In this document: in pieces, positions 36,153 to 44,727 of the stretch
Layout of the letters: each line of letters starts with the position of its first letter
How positions within the stretch are numbered: position 1 is the first letter of the stretch
Source: Herbaspirillum sp. meg3
GTDB lineage: Bacteria; Pseudomonadota; Gammaproteobacteria; Burkholderiales; Burkholderiaceae_D
Length of the DNA: 64,000 bases
Assembly (NCBI RefSeq): GCF_002257565.1
Contig: NZ_CP022736.1
Span: forward strand, 2,790,001-2,854,000
Reading direction: 5' to 3'
Notes under the pieces: generated by a model
Told to the model about the DNA's origin: nothing
Database searches by the model: none
What the model saw: the letters and a program-made list of their open reading frames with translations, nothing else
Translations under genes and position numbers: made by a program

Positions 36153-36607
36153 TGTCGGATTGAAATGGAAGGGAGAGGCGTAGTCTGCAGATATGCAATT
36201 TTATGGCGAATTGCATTTCGACGCGCGACCGCCCTCTGGTGCCCTGAAAGCAACACCATTCACACTCTCGCTTGACGCGTTATTTCTCATCCTTTATATT
36301 GCGCCCATCTTAATTTTTGGTGTTAACACGAAGTGGACAGTTGCTCTGGTTATTTAACGCAGACGGGTCGATAACCTGGACACGCTTCCCTCGCAGCACC
36401 ATCATGGCTGCAGCCGAAGTTGTTCCGGTTGCAGTGTCGCGGTGAATTCTCACCCTTCCCTATCCAAGTCTTCCCGTCTTTCATTTTTAATGCTTGCGCA
36501 GGCGCCTTGTTGCTGCCTCGGCAAGCACGATGTGCGCGTCTCCGAGTTCATGTGCTAAGGCTTGTGAGCTACGCGCCGCGCACGTCCGGATGTGGAAGGA
36601 TTTTTTC
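36153..36607. other. 455-bp divergent region upstream of mgtC (possible long leader)
   Basis: No supported gene, although a frame is open from 36494 into mgtC. A long 5' leader is possible and mgtC leaders are regulatory in other bacteria. I recognise no M-box or other Mg2+-sensing element here. A clean ribosome binding site (GGAAGGA) is at its 3' end. Confidence 0.4.
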
Positions 36608-37312
36608 ATGGATGCACACGTTTTCGCACTACGGATTTTGCTGGCGCTGGTTCTCGGCTCCATCATCGGCGCCGAACGCCAGATGCGTCAGCGCATGGCC
36701 GGCTTGCGCACCAACGCTCTCGTCGCCACGGGCGCGGCACTGTTTGTCATGGTCTCGGCATTTGAGACCGACCCGCAAGGCGCTACGCGCATCGCTTCTT
36801 ACGTCGTCTCCGGCATTGGTTTTCTCGGTGCCGGTGTGATCATGCGCGAAGGCGCCAATGTACGCGGCCTCAACACCGCCGCCACCTTGTGGTGCTCAGC
36901 CGCTATCGGCGTGCTCTCGGGACTCGGACATGCGTTGGAAGCCACTATCGGTGCCGGCGCCATCCTGGGCGCCAACGTGCTGTTGCGCAGTGTCGCGCAT
37001 CTGATCAACAAACAAGATCTGCAACGTGCAACCGAAGTCGAACAGGTCTATCGCCTCTCTATCGTTTGCCGTCCCGACGATGAAGTGCAAGTCCGCACGT
37101 TGATGCTTCATATGCTCAACGGCATGCCGCACCTGATCGTACAGTCGCTGCATAGCGAAGACCTGCCTTCCGGCAATCAGTTGGAAGTCCGGGCGGACCT
37201 GATCACGTCGCCAAGCAATCATTTGCAGCTGGAACAGATCGTCAGCCGGGTCAGCCTGGAAAAAGGCGTCAGCGCAGCGCGATGGGCAGTCTTGAATGTC
37301 GTCGAAGTGTAG
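36608..37312 (+). CDS. mgtC: MgtC-family membrane protein with C-terminal regulatory domain
   Basis: A 234-residue protein with an N-terminal membrane region (about 1-135, four or five helices, including LGSIIGAERQMRQRMAGLRTNALVATGAALFV) and a soluble C-terminal domain (about 145-234). MgtC proteins modulate ATP synthase and phosphate handling and aid growth at low Mg2+. The ATG at 36608 has an excellent site (GGAAGGA, 7 bases upstream). An upstream extension to 36494 is not coding-like. It is followed by a gene resembling its own C-terminal domain. Confidence 0.9.
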   Translation: MDAHVFALRILLALVLGSIIGAERQMRQRMAGLRTNALVATGAALFVMVSAFETDPQGATRIASYVVSGIGFLGAGVIMREGANVRGLNTAATLWCSAAIGVLSGLGHALEATIGAGAILGANVLLRSVAHLINKQDLQRATEVEQVYRLSIVCRPDDEVQVRTLMLHMLNGMPHLIVQSLHSEDLPSGNQLEVRADLITSPSNHLQLEQIVSRVSLEKGVSAARWAVLNVVEV

Positions 37313-37475
37313 ACCGCTGGCGTTATAGCAGCATTGCAGGAACAGCTTGTACATCGCTTGAAAGCACCTGAAAGCAATGACGCAAAAGTTACACAGAATT
37401 TATACATAAGAGGATCATCTCGCCGCAACCGGACAATTCTGCGAGGCGAGCGATCCAGGGGAAAGGAGTAAAGCC

Positions 37476-37832
37476 ATGCGCATCACCAAACTGGAAACCA
37501 AACTCGATACCTTTTTCAACGGTAACTATTTCTTCAACAATACGCCACCGGTTGCGCCACAGCGCCTGCCTTACAAAGTAATCGCCTCATGCCGTTGCGA
37601 CGAGGCTCAGCACATCGAAGAACTGATCCTGCTGCAATTACAGGACGGTTTTGATCAGGGTTATGAGCTGGAAATCAAACCTCGCGCACATCAGCAACTG
37701 GTCGACTACACCATCTCGCTGACCTGCACCACCACCGAACGCGCCGCTTTGGTGCGTCTGGTCAGTCGTCTCGGCCTGGAAAAAAGCGTACGCAGCGTGC
37801 GGTGGCAAAGCGTGCCGGGCGCACGTAGCTGA
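37476..37832 (+). CDS. Stand-alone MgtC C-terminal-domain-like protein
   Basis: A 118-residue soluble protein. Residues 33-112 align by eye with residues 148-228 of the MgtC encoded 163 bp upstream: shared Y...CR.D near the start and VSR..LEK.V...RW near the end. It has no membrane segments and a short variable N-terminus. The start has a strong GGAAAGGAG site. It may be a cytosolic partner or competitor of the MgtC regulatory domain. This is inference from similarity and position, and I do not know a characterised homologue. Confidence 0.7.
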   Translation: MRITKLETKLDTFFNGNYFFNNTPPVAPQRLPYKVIASCRCDEAQHIEELILLQLQDGFDQGYELEIKPRAHQQLVDYTISLTCTTTERAALVRLVSRLGLEKSVRSVRWQSVPGARS

Positions 37833-38030
37833 GCTATACGAGGGGCCGCTGCTTCATGGGTGAAACGCAGGATCAGGCAGCGGATGAAGTGCGAAGGCAT
37901 TCATGTCAGCAAGGGAAATGAGTGGGATTAACTCGTCTTCTCTTTGCGCACATTCCTCCACATTACTGCTATCGTGTAAGTACTTCGTTGCTATTTTCAC
38001 TAATACAAAAATAAGTACAAATAAATACAT

Positions 38031-38049
38031 GACGCAAGTACATTGCGTC
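38031..38049. promoter_or_regulatory. Inverted repeat upstream of the diguanylate cyclase gene
   Basis: GACGCAA and TTGCGTC are perfect 7-bp arms separated by GTACA, ending 80 bp before the start codon. The neighbourhood is rich in AAGTAC. It is a candidate operator; the regulator is unknown. Confidence 0.5.
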
Positions 38050-38129
38050 GACAGCAAAAACTCTTTGTTATAGCCCGTAGTTATGTTTCACCGATATCCG
38101 TTCATAGAACGAAAATGGAATCGATCTAG

Positions 38130-39704
38130 ATGACTACCCCTGAAGAGGCGCCGGCCTTAGCCGTGTCCAGCGCCAAACGCGTCAACATTCGCATTTTTGC
38201 CACCGTCTTTGTCGGGTTGGTCTGTATTTCCATTCTCGCTCTGCATATCTTCTTTTCATGGAATGTCCGCAGCAAGGACATTGACGATGCGCAAGTTGCC
38301 ACGGCCAACCTGTCGCGGGCGCTGGCAGAACATGCCGAGGCAACGCTGACGTCTGCCGATTCGGTGTTGTTCGGCATCGTGCAGCGGCTGGAAGTGGAAG
38401 GCAACGACCGCGAAGCTCTGGCGCGCCTGTATCCGTTGCTGGCGTCTTATGTCAAGGAACTGCCGCAGCTGCAAGGTTTGTTCATCTACGACCAGACCGG
38501 TAAATGGCTGGTCAACTCTCTCGACGATTCGCCATGGATGCTGAACAACTCGGATCGCGAGTACTTCATCTATCACATGACCCATAACGACCGAGGTGCT
38601 CACGTGGGCGTGCCGGTCAAAAGCCGTTCCACCGGCGACTGGATCATTCCTGTTTCTCGGCGCATTAATCACCCCGACGGCAGTTTTGCAGGTGTCGCAC
38701 TGGCGACAGTGGCTGTCGACTATTTCCTCAAGTTTTACACGAGCTTCGACACCGGCAAAAAAGGTGAAATCCTGCTGGCGTCACAAGCCGGTATCCTGCT
38801 TGCTGAAAGACCGTTACAAGTCGACTCCATCGGCAAAAACATCAGCAATGAAAATCTGGTCAGCGACCACACGCGCCGTAACAAACGCGGCGTGGCGCTG
38901 CTCAAGTCTCCACGAGATGGCTTGCTGCGTATTTATAGCTACAAGCGGCTGGAAAAATACCCGCTGTTTGTGACAGCAGGCGTGTCTTACGACGAAGTTC
39001 TCGCCGGCTGGCGTACGGAAACGCTGCTGCAATCCATTGGTGTACTCATCCTCGTCGCCATGCTGGCCTGGTTGGGGAAACGCCTGGTCAATCAAATCAA
39101 GCTGCGAGCCCAGGCCCAGCAAAAACTGCTGGCTGCCCGGGAAAAGCTGGTGGAAATGAACAAGACTTTGCAGAAGATGGCGCTGGAGGACAGTCTCACC
39201 GGGGTCGCCAACCGGCGGCAGTTCGACGTGACGCTGGCAAATGAATTCAATCGCGCCAAACGCGAGAGCCAGTCACTGGCATTGCTGATGATCGATGTCG
39301 ATCACTTCAAGAAATACAACGATACCTACGGCCACCCTGCCGGCGATGTCTGCCTGCAAAAGATCGGCAAAGTCATCCAGATGAATCGTCCCGGCGACCT
39401 GTCGGCCCGTTATGGCGGAGAAGAATTTGCCATTTTGCTGCCTAATACGGATCTGAAAGGCGCGGTCAACGTTGCGGAAAAGATCTGCGCTGACGTACGC
39501 AATCTCAATATTCCACACGGCAAGAATCCGACCGGCATTGTCACCATCAGCGTGGGCGTCCAGGCCATCGTACCGAACAAGAACTGTAATCTGATGGATC
39601 TCGTCAGCGCCGCCGACAAAGCACTCTACACCGCGAAGGCGCGCGGTCGCGATCAGGTTTGCAGCAGCGACGATGACATTCCGCCTGCCTGCGGCCCGGG
39701 CTGA
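38130..39704 (+). CDS. Diguanylate cyclase with periplasmic Cache-type sensor
   Basis: A 524-residue membrane protein that makes cyclic di-GMP. TM1 lies at about 22-44, a periplasmic sensor with Cache-like features spans about 45-290 (including PVKSRSTGDWIIPVSRRI), TM2 is at about 297-317, and a short coiled coil leads to the GGDEF domain from about 350. The active-site motif is GGEEF (429-433), intact. The inhibitory I-site RPGD (420-423) is present five residues upstream, so product feedback is likely. It has its own upstream inverted repeat and no local partner. Confidence 0.93.
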   Translation: MTTPEEAPALAVSSAKRVNIRIFATVFVGLVCISILALHIFFSWNVRSKDIDDAQVATANLSRALAEHAEATLTSADSVLFGIVQRLEVEGNDREALARLYPLLASYVKELPQLQGLFIYDQTGKWLVNSLDDSPWMLNNSDREYFIYHMTHNDRGAHVGVPVKSRSTGDWIIPVSRRINHPDGSFAGVALATVAVDYFLKFYTSFDTGKKGEILLASQAGILLAERPLQVDSIGKNISNENLVSDHTRRNKRGVALLKSPRDGLLRIYSYKRLEKYPLFVTAGVSYDEVLAGWRTETLLQSIGVLILVAMLAWLGKRLVNQIKLRAQAQQKLLAAREKLVEMNKTLQKMALEDSLTGVANRRQFDVTLANEFNRAKRESQSLALLMIDVDHFKKYNDTYGHPAGDVCLQKIGKVIQMNRPGDLSARYGGEEFAILLPNTDLKGAVNVAEKICADVRNLNIPHGKNPTGIVTISVGVQAIVPNKNCNLMDLVSAADKALYTAKARGRDQVCSSDDDIPPACGPG

Positions 39705-39806
39705 TGCCCTATCTCGCCGTTCTCGTGCTCTCAGCTTGAGCGGTCTGTGAATACTGTTTGCACTCTACAGCCGGGGCACCTTCGGCAGATCGTCAACCGC
39801 TAGTAA

Positions 39807-40040
39807 TCAATGGTGTGGCAACATTTCCACTGCCGCTTTTCGCGCTTCCTGCTCGGCTGACTTCTCGTCCTCAAAAGTGGTATCCAGCAACACGCGCTGG
39901 CACGGAAAAATAGCATTTCGATGCATGGGATTGGTCGACGGGCCAAAGATTGTGACCGTCGCCGCCCAGTTATTGCTATCCGATGCCAGCTTCACACCGG
40001 AATACTCGATTTCGTAATCGCCTACCTGTTCTATCGGCAT
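39807..40040 (-). CDS. Hypothetical protein (77 residues)
   Basis: A small soluble protein with no recognised domain, beginning MPIEQVGDYEIEYSGVKLASDSNNWAATVTIFG. The alternating beta-like pattern and charged helical C-terminus (DEKSAEQEARKAAVEML) suggest a compact fold. It is close to another small unknown gene on the same strand, 150 bp away, but not obviously in one operon. Confidence 0.6.
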   Translation of the reverse strand: MPIEQVGDYEIEYSGVKLASDSNNWAATVTIFGPSTNPMHRNAIFPCQRVLLDTTFEDEKSAEQEARKAAVEMLPHH

Positions 40041-40193
40041 GGTGATGTCTCCTCGTTAGCGTACGGTTTTCGTTTTTTCAGTTTCCTGCCTGTTTCTTAC
40101 ATTACGCTCTTTTCCTCTACTTCGGTCTTTCGCCGTCTCTGAATCTATCAATTCGACTCTGGCGTACTTCGCCGCTTAGCAACGGATGACTAA

Positions 40194-40445
40194 TCAATGG
40201 GCGTCGGTATCCTTAGTGCGATCGTCCAGATGACTGATTGCGTAGCCCTTCTCGCCGATCTGATGAAACGCATCCTCTGGATTGAGCGTGAAATGCTTCT
40301 TGCCATCGCGCTCAAAGTCCACGTTGAGCTCATGTACCAGCCAATCGGTACTGGCGACTTCCTGGGGCAAAGGCTTCTCGGTCGGAACAACGAGATAAGA
40401 ACAGAGGTTGCTGTCTTCAGACCTTTTATACACATCTACTTTCAT
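40194..40445 (-). CDS. Small conserved-looking hypothetical protein (83 residues)
   Basis: Sequence starts MKVDVYKRSEDSNLCSYLVVPTEKPLP and contains TDWLVHELNVDFERDG. I associate this pattern with a betaproteobacterial domain of unknown function, but cannot confirm the family. Two consecutive ATGs exist (40448 and 40445); the AGGGAG site is better placed for the second. No transmembrane segment, soluble, and function unknown. Confidence 0.6.
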   Translation of the reverse strand: MKVDVYKRSEDSNLCSYLVVPTEKPLPQEVASTDWLVHELNVDFERDGKKHFTLNPEDAFHQIGEKGYAISHLDDRTKDTDAH

Positions 40446-40785
40446 CATTTCTCCCTTGCCGGTTTGTCAATCATTACTCAATTCACTCATGTTGCGCATG
40501 ATCAAAAAATACGTGCTTTTCAGCATGATCTTCAAGTGGGACTAGGGTAAAAATCATTAGTTCAACCCGATTTCATCGAGCCTCCGGGATGAACCTTGGC
40601 TCGCATTTTTCCTCGTTTTCGATATTCAGCAGCATGCTTACTGCCTACCTCTTCACCATAGAACATCCGTGCAAAATTGCAGAAATTGTCCTGCCACAGC
40701 CCTCAATTCCTGTTTATGGAATAATGCCCGGAACGCCAATCTGCACCTTCAACCGGGCACGCAGCGCTGTAACAGGGAGAGCAAA
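40446..40785. other. Divergent promoter region between a small unknown gene and LysR
   Basis: 340 bp without a supported gene. It includes two direct copies of GCATGATC at about 40496 and 40525 and the inverted repeat at 40706-40722. A GTG at 40669 opens a frame into the LysR gene, but the 39 residues are not LysR-like. Confidence 0.5.
40706..40722. promoter_or_regulatory. ATTCC-N7-GGAAT inverted repeat upstream of the LysR gene
   Basis: ATTCC TGTTTAT GGAAT, a perfect 5-7-5 inverted repeat 63 bp before the LysR start. The same arms and spacing recur at 41726-41742 upstream of iorA. Dimensions fit a LysR-type operator (T-N11-A core), so this is a candidate autoregulatory site. Confidence 0.7.
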
Positions 40786-41709
40786 CTGAACCGCATTGAG
40801 CAATTACGAATTTTTTGCATGGCTGCAGAAAGCGCGAATTTTCGCGAAGCTGCCGTGCGCATGGGCATCTCGCCGCAAGTCGTCACGCGCGCCGTCAAAG
40901 AGCTGGAAGCAGCTTTCGGTGAATTGCTGTTTCACCGCAATACCCGCCAAGTACGCATTACCGCTTTTGGCGAGCGCCTTATGCATCGCGCCCGCATGTC
41001 GATCAATGCACTGGATGATTTATTTCTCGACAACAACCATCGCAACGATAATGAATTGCGCGGAATCGTCCGCATCACCGCGCCCAGCACGCTCACGCGC
41101 ACCTATCTGCTGCCGATCCTGAACAAGATCGCGCTTGCCCACCCGAATATCACGCTGGACTTGCGCCTGTCGGAAGTCATTACCGATGCAGTCGACGACA
41201 AGATCGACATCGGTATCCGCGTCGGCTTTCTGCGCGATAGCCGCTATGTAGCGCGCCCGGTCGCCAAGGTGGCATTCTTTGTCTGCGCCAGCCCGGCGCT
41301 GATCGCGCGCTGCGGTGTCCCGACCACGCTTGAGCAACTGGTTGAGCACCCGATGAGCGCCATTGTTGACCGCAACACCGGACGTATCTGGCCCTGGTAT
41401 TTCGCCGACGGCCAGCAAGTCGGTCCGCGCATGCCGGCTTTCATTACCGACGATCCCGACACCGAGCGCCGTTCGGTGCTCGACGGTGTAGCCTTCGGTC
41501 AACTGGCGGCTTTCATGGCCATGCCCCATATTCGCAATGGTGAGTTGGTCACCGTGCTGCAGGATCTGGAACCGACGCCATGGGACCTTTATGTTTACCG
41601 CCCCCAGCGCGGGCCGGTACCTGCACGCGTGCGCCTGGTATTCGATGCACTGGTGGATACGCTATCAGCTTCGGGGGATTTCCCGATCGACTCGAAATCG
41701 GCCACGTAG
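40786..41709 (+). CDS. LysR-family regulator with a probable CTG start
   Basis: A 307-residue LysR protein: HTH at residues about 3-62 (NFREAAVRMGISPQVVTRAVKELEAAFG) and effector domain from about 90. The conserved start is LNRIEQLRIFCMAAES, whose first codon is CTG at 40786, preceded by AGGGAG. No ATG, GTG or TTG lies close to it, and the next upstream candidate (GTG 40669) adds a non-LysR, Cys/Asn-rich leader. It is immediately upstream of the iorAB genes and likely controls them through shared inverted repeats. I consider the CTG start the best reading, not proven. Confidence 0.83.
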   Translation: MNRIEQLRIFCMAAESANFREAAVRMGISPQVVTRAVKELEAAFGELLFHRNTRQVRITAFGERLMHRARMSINALDDLFLDNNHRNDNELRGIVRITAPSTLTRTYLLPILNKIALAHPNITLDLRLSEVITDAVDDKIDIGIRVGFLRDSRYVARPVAKVAFFVCASPALIARCGVPTTLEQLVEHPMSAIVDRNTGRIWPWYFADGQQVGPRMPAFITDDPDTERRSVLDGVAFGQLAAFMAMPHIRNGELVTVLQDLEPTPWDLYVYRPQRGPVPARVRLVFDALVDTLSASGDFPIDSKSAT

Positions 41710-41725
41710 GACTCTTCATGGAATT

Positions 41726-41742
41726 ATTCCTCAAACAGGAAT
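41726..41742. promoter_or_regulatory. ATTCC-N7-GGAAT inverted repeat upstream of iorA
   Basis: ATTCC TCAAACA GGAAT, with arms identical to the site upstream of the LysR gene. It lies just after the LysR stop and 138 bp before the iorA start. Candidate binding site of the LysR protein for activation of the molybdenum enzyme operon. Confidence 0.7.
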
Positions 41743-41880
41743 CGAGAATTCCAAAGCTTTTCATTTCAACGTACAGCAATCATTGCGATACTCCTGCGCT
41801 ACGGATTGCTGCTACATTGCCTATGGCAGCGAAATATTCCCTCACTAGGTCATCCCCAAGTCGGAAAGGTATAAGTACAA

Positions 41881-42348
41881 ATGCCCACGCTCACCATCAA
41901 CGGTAAACAGCACAACGTCGATTTGCCTGAAGACACCCCGATCCTCTGGACCTTGCGCGATCAGCTCGGCATGACCGGCACCAAATTCGGCTGTGGTATG
42001 GCTTTGTGCGGTGCCTGTACGGTCCATCTGGACGGCCAGCCAATCCGCTCCTGCATTACGCCGATTTCCGCCGCCGCCGGCAAGCAGATCACCACCATCG
42101 AAGCAGTTTCCCAGGACAAGATCGGCAAATCGGTGCAAGACGCCTGGATGGCGCTCGGCGTGCCGCAATGCGGCTATTGCCAGGCCGGACAGATCATGTC
42201 CGCCACGGCGCTGCTGAAGACCACGCCAAATCCGACCGATAAAGACATCGACGACGCCATGAGCGGCAACATTTGCCGCTGCGGTACGTACACTCGTATC
42301 AAGGCTGCCATCAAGCAAGCTGCGGCACAAAACGGAGGCGCAAAATGA
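41881..42348 (+). CDS. iorA: Molybdenum hydroxylase 2Fe-2S subunit (isoquinoline 1-oxidoreductase alpha type)
   Basis: A 155-residue iron-sulfur subunit carrying two [2Fe-2S] clusters. Plant-type cluster ligands are C38, C43, C46 and C58 (FGCGMALCGACTV ... RSC); the second cluster ligands are C97, C100, C132 and C134. It passes electrons from the molybdopterin subunit. It overlaps the large subunit gene by 4 bp (ATGA). Isoquinoline is the name-giving substrate; the actual aromatic heterocycle or aldehyde substrate here is not known. It is encoded 171 bp downstream of the LysR gene. Confidence 0.9.
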   Translation: MPTLTINGKQHNVDLPEDTPILWTLRDQLGMTGTKFGCGMALCGACTVHLDGQPIRSCITPISAAAGKQITTIEAVSQDKIGKSVQDAWMALGVPQCGYCQAGQIMSATALLKTTPNPTDKDIDDAMSGNICRCGTYTRIKAAIKQAAAQNGGAK

Positions 42349-44654
42349 GCGCAGTCTTTGATGATCTCGGCAAAGTACAACTGAGCCGCCGCAGCCTGCT
42401 CAAAGGTATCGGCGCATTTACCGGCCTGGCGTTGACGGTGGGTGTCAACGGCATAGTTACCGCTGCCGATGCGCCTAAATTCGGTGGCGACGGCATGCCC
42501 GGCGGACTCAAGGACAGCGCATTGCTGTTCGTTTCCATCGGCGCAGACGGTGTCGTCACCATCGTCGCCCACCGCTCCGAAATGGGCCAGGGCGTACGCA
42601 CCAGCCTGCCGATGGTGGTGGCCGATGAACTGGAAGCCGACTGGAGCCGTGTGCGCGTAGTGCAAGCGCAAGGTGACCAGGAAAAATACGGCAATCAGAA
42701 CACCGACGGTTCGCGCAGCATGCGCCACTCCTTCGGCCCCATGCGCCAGGTCGGCGCCACTGCCCGCCTGATGCTGGAAACCGCCGCGGCAGCGCGCTGG
42801 AAAGTACCAGTTACCGAAGTCGAAACCAAGAATCACGAAATCTTCCACAAGCCCAGCGGCCGCAAGCTCGGCTTTGGCGATGTCGCAGCTGATGCGGCCA
42901 AGCTGCCGTTGCCGGCACGCGATGCGGTTCGCCTGAAGACGCCGCAGCAGTTCCGCTACATCGGCAAGGACAGCACGCGCGGCATCGATTTGCACGATAT
43001 CGTCACCGGCAACACGCAATACGGTATCGACACGCGCCTGGAAGGCATGGTCTACGCCGTCATCGCCCGTCCGCCGGTATTTGGCGGCAAGCTGGCCAGC
43101 GTCGACAGCAGCGAAGCATTGAAAATTCCCGGCGTGATCCGCGTGGTCGAACTCAAGGGCAGTCCGCCACCGGCGCTGTTCAATCCGCTCGGCGGCGTCG
43201 CTGTGATTGCGCGCAATACCTGGGCCGCAATCAAAGGCCGCGAGGCGCTCAAGCTGACCTGGGACAACGGCCCCAACGCGTCTTACGATTCGGCTGAATA
43301 TCGCAAAACCATGGAAGCTGCGGCACGCAAACCGGCCAAGACCGTGCGCAATAACGGCGACACGATGGCTGCGCTGTCAAGCGCAACGCGCCGTATCGAG
43401 GCCGAATACTATCTGCCGCACATTGCCCACGCCACGATGGAACCACCGGCTGCGGTCGCCCGCATCGTCAATGGCAAATGTGAGGTTTGGGCTTGCGTTC
43501 AAGCACCGCAAGCCACACGCGAAACCGTCGCCGGCCATCTCGGCCTGAAGCCGGAAGAAGTTACCGTCAACGTCACCCTGTTGGGCGGCGGCTTTGGTCG
43601 CAAGTCCAAGCCGGATTTTGCTGCCGAAGCGGCCTTGCTGTCCAAAGCGATGAACGGTGCGCCGGTCAAAATCACCTGGACACGCGAAGACGACATCCAC
43701 CACGATTACCTGCATACCGTATCGGTCGAACATCTGGAAGCCTCGCTCGATGCCAGCGGCAAGGTCAATGCCTGGCTGCATCGTACCGTCGCACCCACCA
43801 TTGCATCGATCTTCGTTGCAGGAGCCAAGGGGGAAGCGCCGTTTGAGTTGGGCATGTCTGCGATCAACATCCCTTACGCGATTCCGAATTTCCGCGTGGA
43901 AGCACCGGAAGTCGAAGCGCACACGCGCATCGGCTGGTTCCGTTCGGTGTCGAACATTCCGCATGCTTTTGCCGTCCAATCGTTCAGTGCCGAACTTGCC
44001 GCCGCCGCCAAGCGCGATCATCGCGACTACCTGTTGGAACTGATCGGCCCTGCGCGCAAGATCAGTCCGTCGGAAATGTCCGACGGCTGGAACTACGGCG
44101 AGTCGCCCGAGCGTTATCCGCTCGATACCGGACGTATGCGCGGCGTGATCGAACTGGCAACGGCAAAGGCCGGCTGGGGACGCAAGCTGCCTAAAGGTCG
44201 CGGGCTCGGACTGGCGGTATGCTACAGCTTTGTGACGTATATCGCAGCGGTGGTCGAAGTGATCGTCAACGATGAAGGCGAAGTATCGATTCCCCGTGTG
44301 GACGTCGCCGTCGATTGCGGCCCGTCGATCAACCCGGATCGTATCCGCTCGCAAGTTGAAGGCGCCTGTATCATGGGTATCAGCCTGGCGATGACCGGTG
44401 AAATCTCGTTCAAGAACGGCGCCGTGGAGCAAAGCAACTTCCACGACTACGAAGTCTTGCGCGCCTTCGCCGCACCGGGCCAGATTCAGGTGCACATTGT
44501 TCCGCATACGCTGGACGTACCGTTGGGTGGCGTCGGTGAACCGGCCACGCCGACGATTGCGCCGGCCTTGTGCAATGCGATCTTTGCAGCCACCGGCAAG
44601 CGCATTCGCCAGTTGCCGATTCGCGAGCAGTTGAAGAAACCTGAAAAAGCCTGA
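42345..44654 (+). CDS. iorB: Molybdopterin-binding large subunit (IorB-like) with twin-arginine signal
   Basis: A 769-residue xanthine-oxidase-family subunit. The N-terminus has the twin-arginine-like motif LSRRSLLKG (R15, R16) followed by a hydrophobic stretch, so the complex is likely exported by Tat to the periplasm. Mo-cofactor contact motifs include EMGQGVRTSLPMVVADEL, GGGFGRKS and GGVGEPATPTIAPAL with the catalytic-base Glu in the last. With IorA it forms a two-subunit oxidase without an FAD subunit, using an external acceptor such as cytochrome c. The track-independent start at 42345 is fixed by the overlap with iorA. Confidence 0.92.
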   Translation: MSAVFDDLGKVQLSRRSLLKGIGAFTGLALTVGVNGIVTAADAPKFGGDGMPGGLKDSALLFVSIGADGVVTIVAHRSEMGQGVRTSLPMVVADELEADWSRVRVVQAQGDQEKYGNQNTDGSRSMRHSFGPMRQVGATARLMLETAAAARWKVPVTEVETKNHEIFHKPSGRKLGFGDVAADAAKLPLPARDAVRLKTPQQFRYIGKDSTRGIDLHDIVTGNTQYGIDTRLEGMVYAVIARPPVFGGKLASVDSSEALKIPGVIRVVELKGSPPPALFNPLGGVAVIARNTWAAIKGREALKLTWDNGPNASYDSAEYRKTMEAAARKPAKTVRNNGDTMAALSSATRRIEAEYYLPHIAHATMEPPAAVARIVNGKCEVWACVQAPQATRETVAGHLGLKPEEVTVNVTLLGGGFGRKSKPDFAAEAALLSKAMNGAPVKITWTREDDIHHDYLHTVSVEHLEASLDASGKVNAWLHRTVAPTIASIFVAGAKGEAPFELGMSAINIPYAIPNFRVEAPEVEAHTRIGWFRSVSNIPHAFAVQSFSAELAAAAKRDHRDYLLELIGPARKISPSEMSDGWNYGESPERYPLDTGRMRGVIELATAKAGWGRKLPKGRGLGLAVCYSFVTYIAAVVEVIVNDEGEVSIPRVDVAVDCGPSINPDRIRSQVEGACIMGISLAMTGEISFKNGAVEQSNFHDYEVLRAFAAPGQIQVHIVPHTLDVPLGGVGEPATPTIAPALCNAIFAATGKRIRQLPIREQLKKPEKA

Positions 44655-44727
44655 TGACTGAAACCAGCAAGGCAACCGTTAGCGCGCAGTTGGCACAGCA
44701 ATAACTCGGAGATAACACGGAGAACCC

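Noticed and set aside
36494..36607. In-frame N-terminal extension of mgtC
   Set aside because: Cys/Arg/Ser-rich and unlike MgtC starts; the ATG at 36608 has a near-ideal ribosome site.
43377..44675. 432-codon minus-strand frame opposite iorB
   Set aside because: Antisense shadow of a clear molybdenum hydroxylase subunit.
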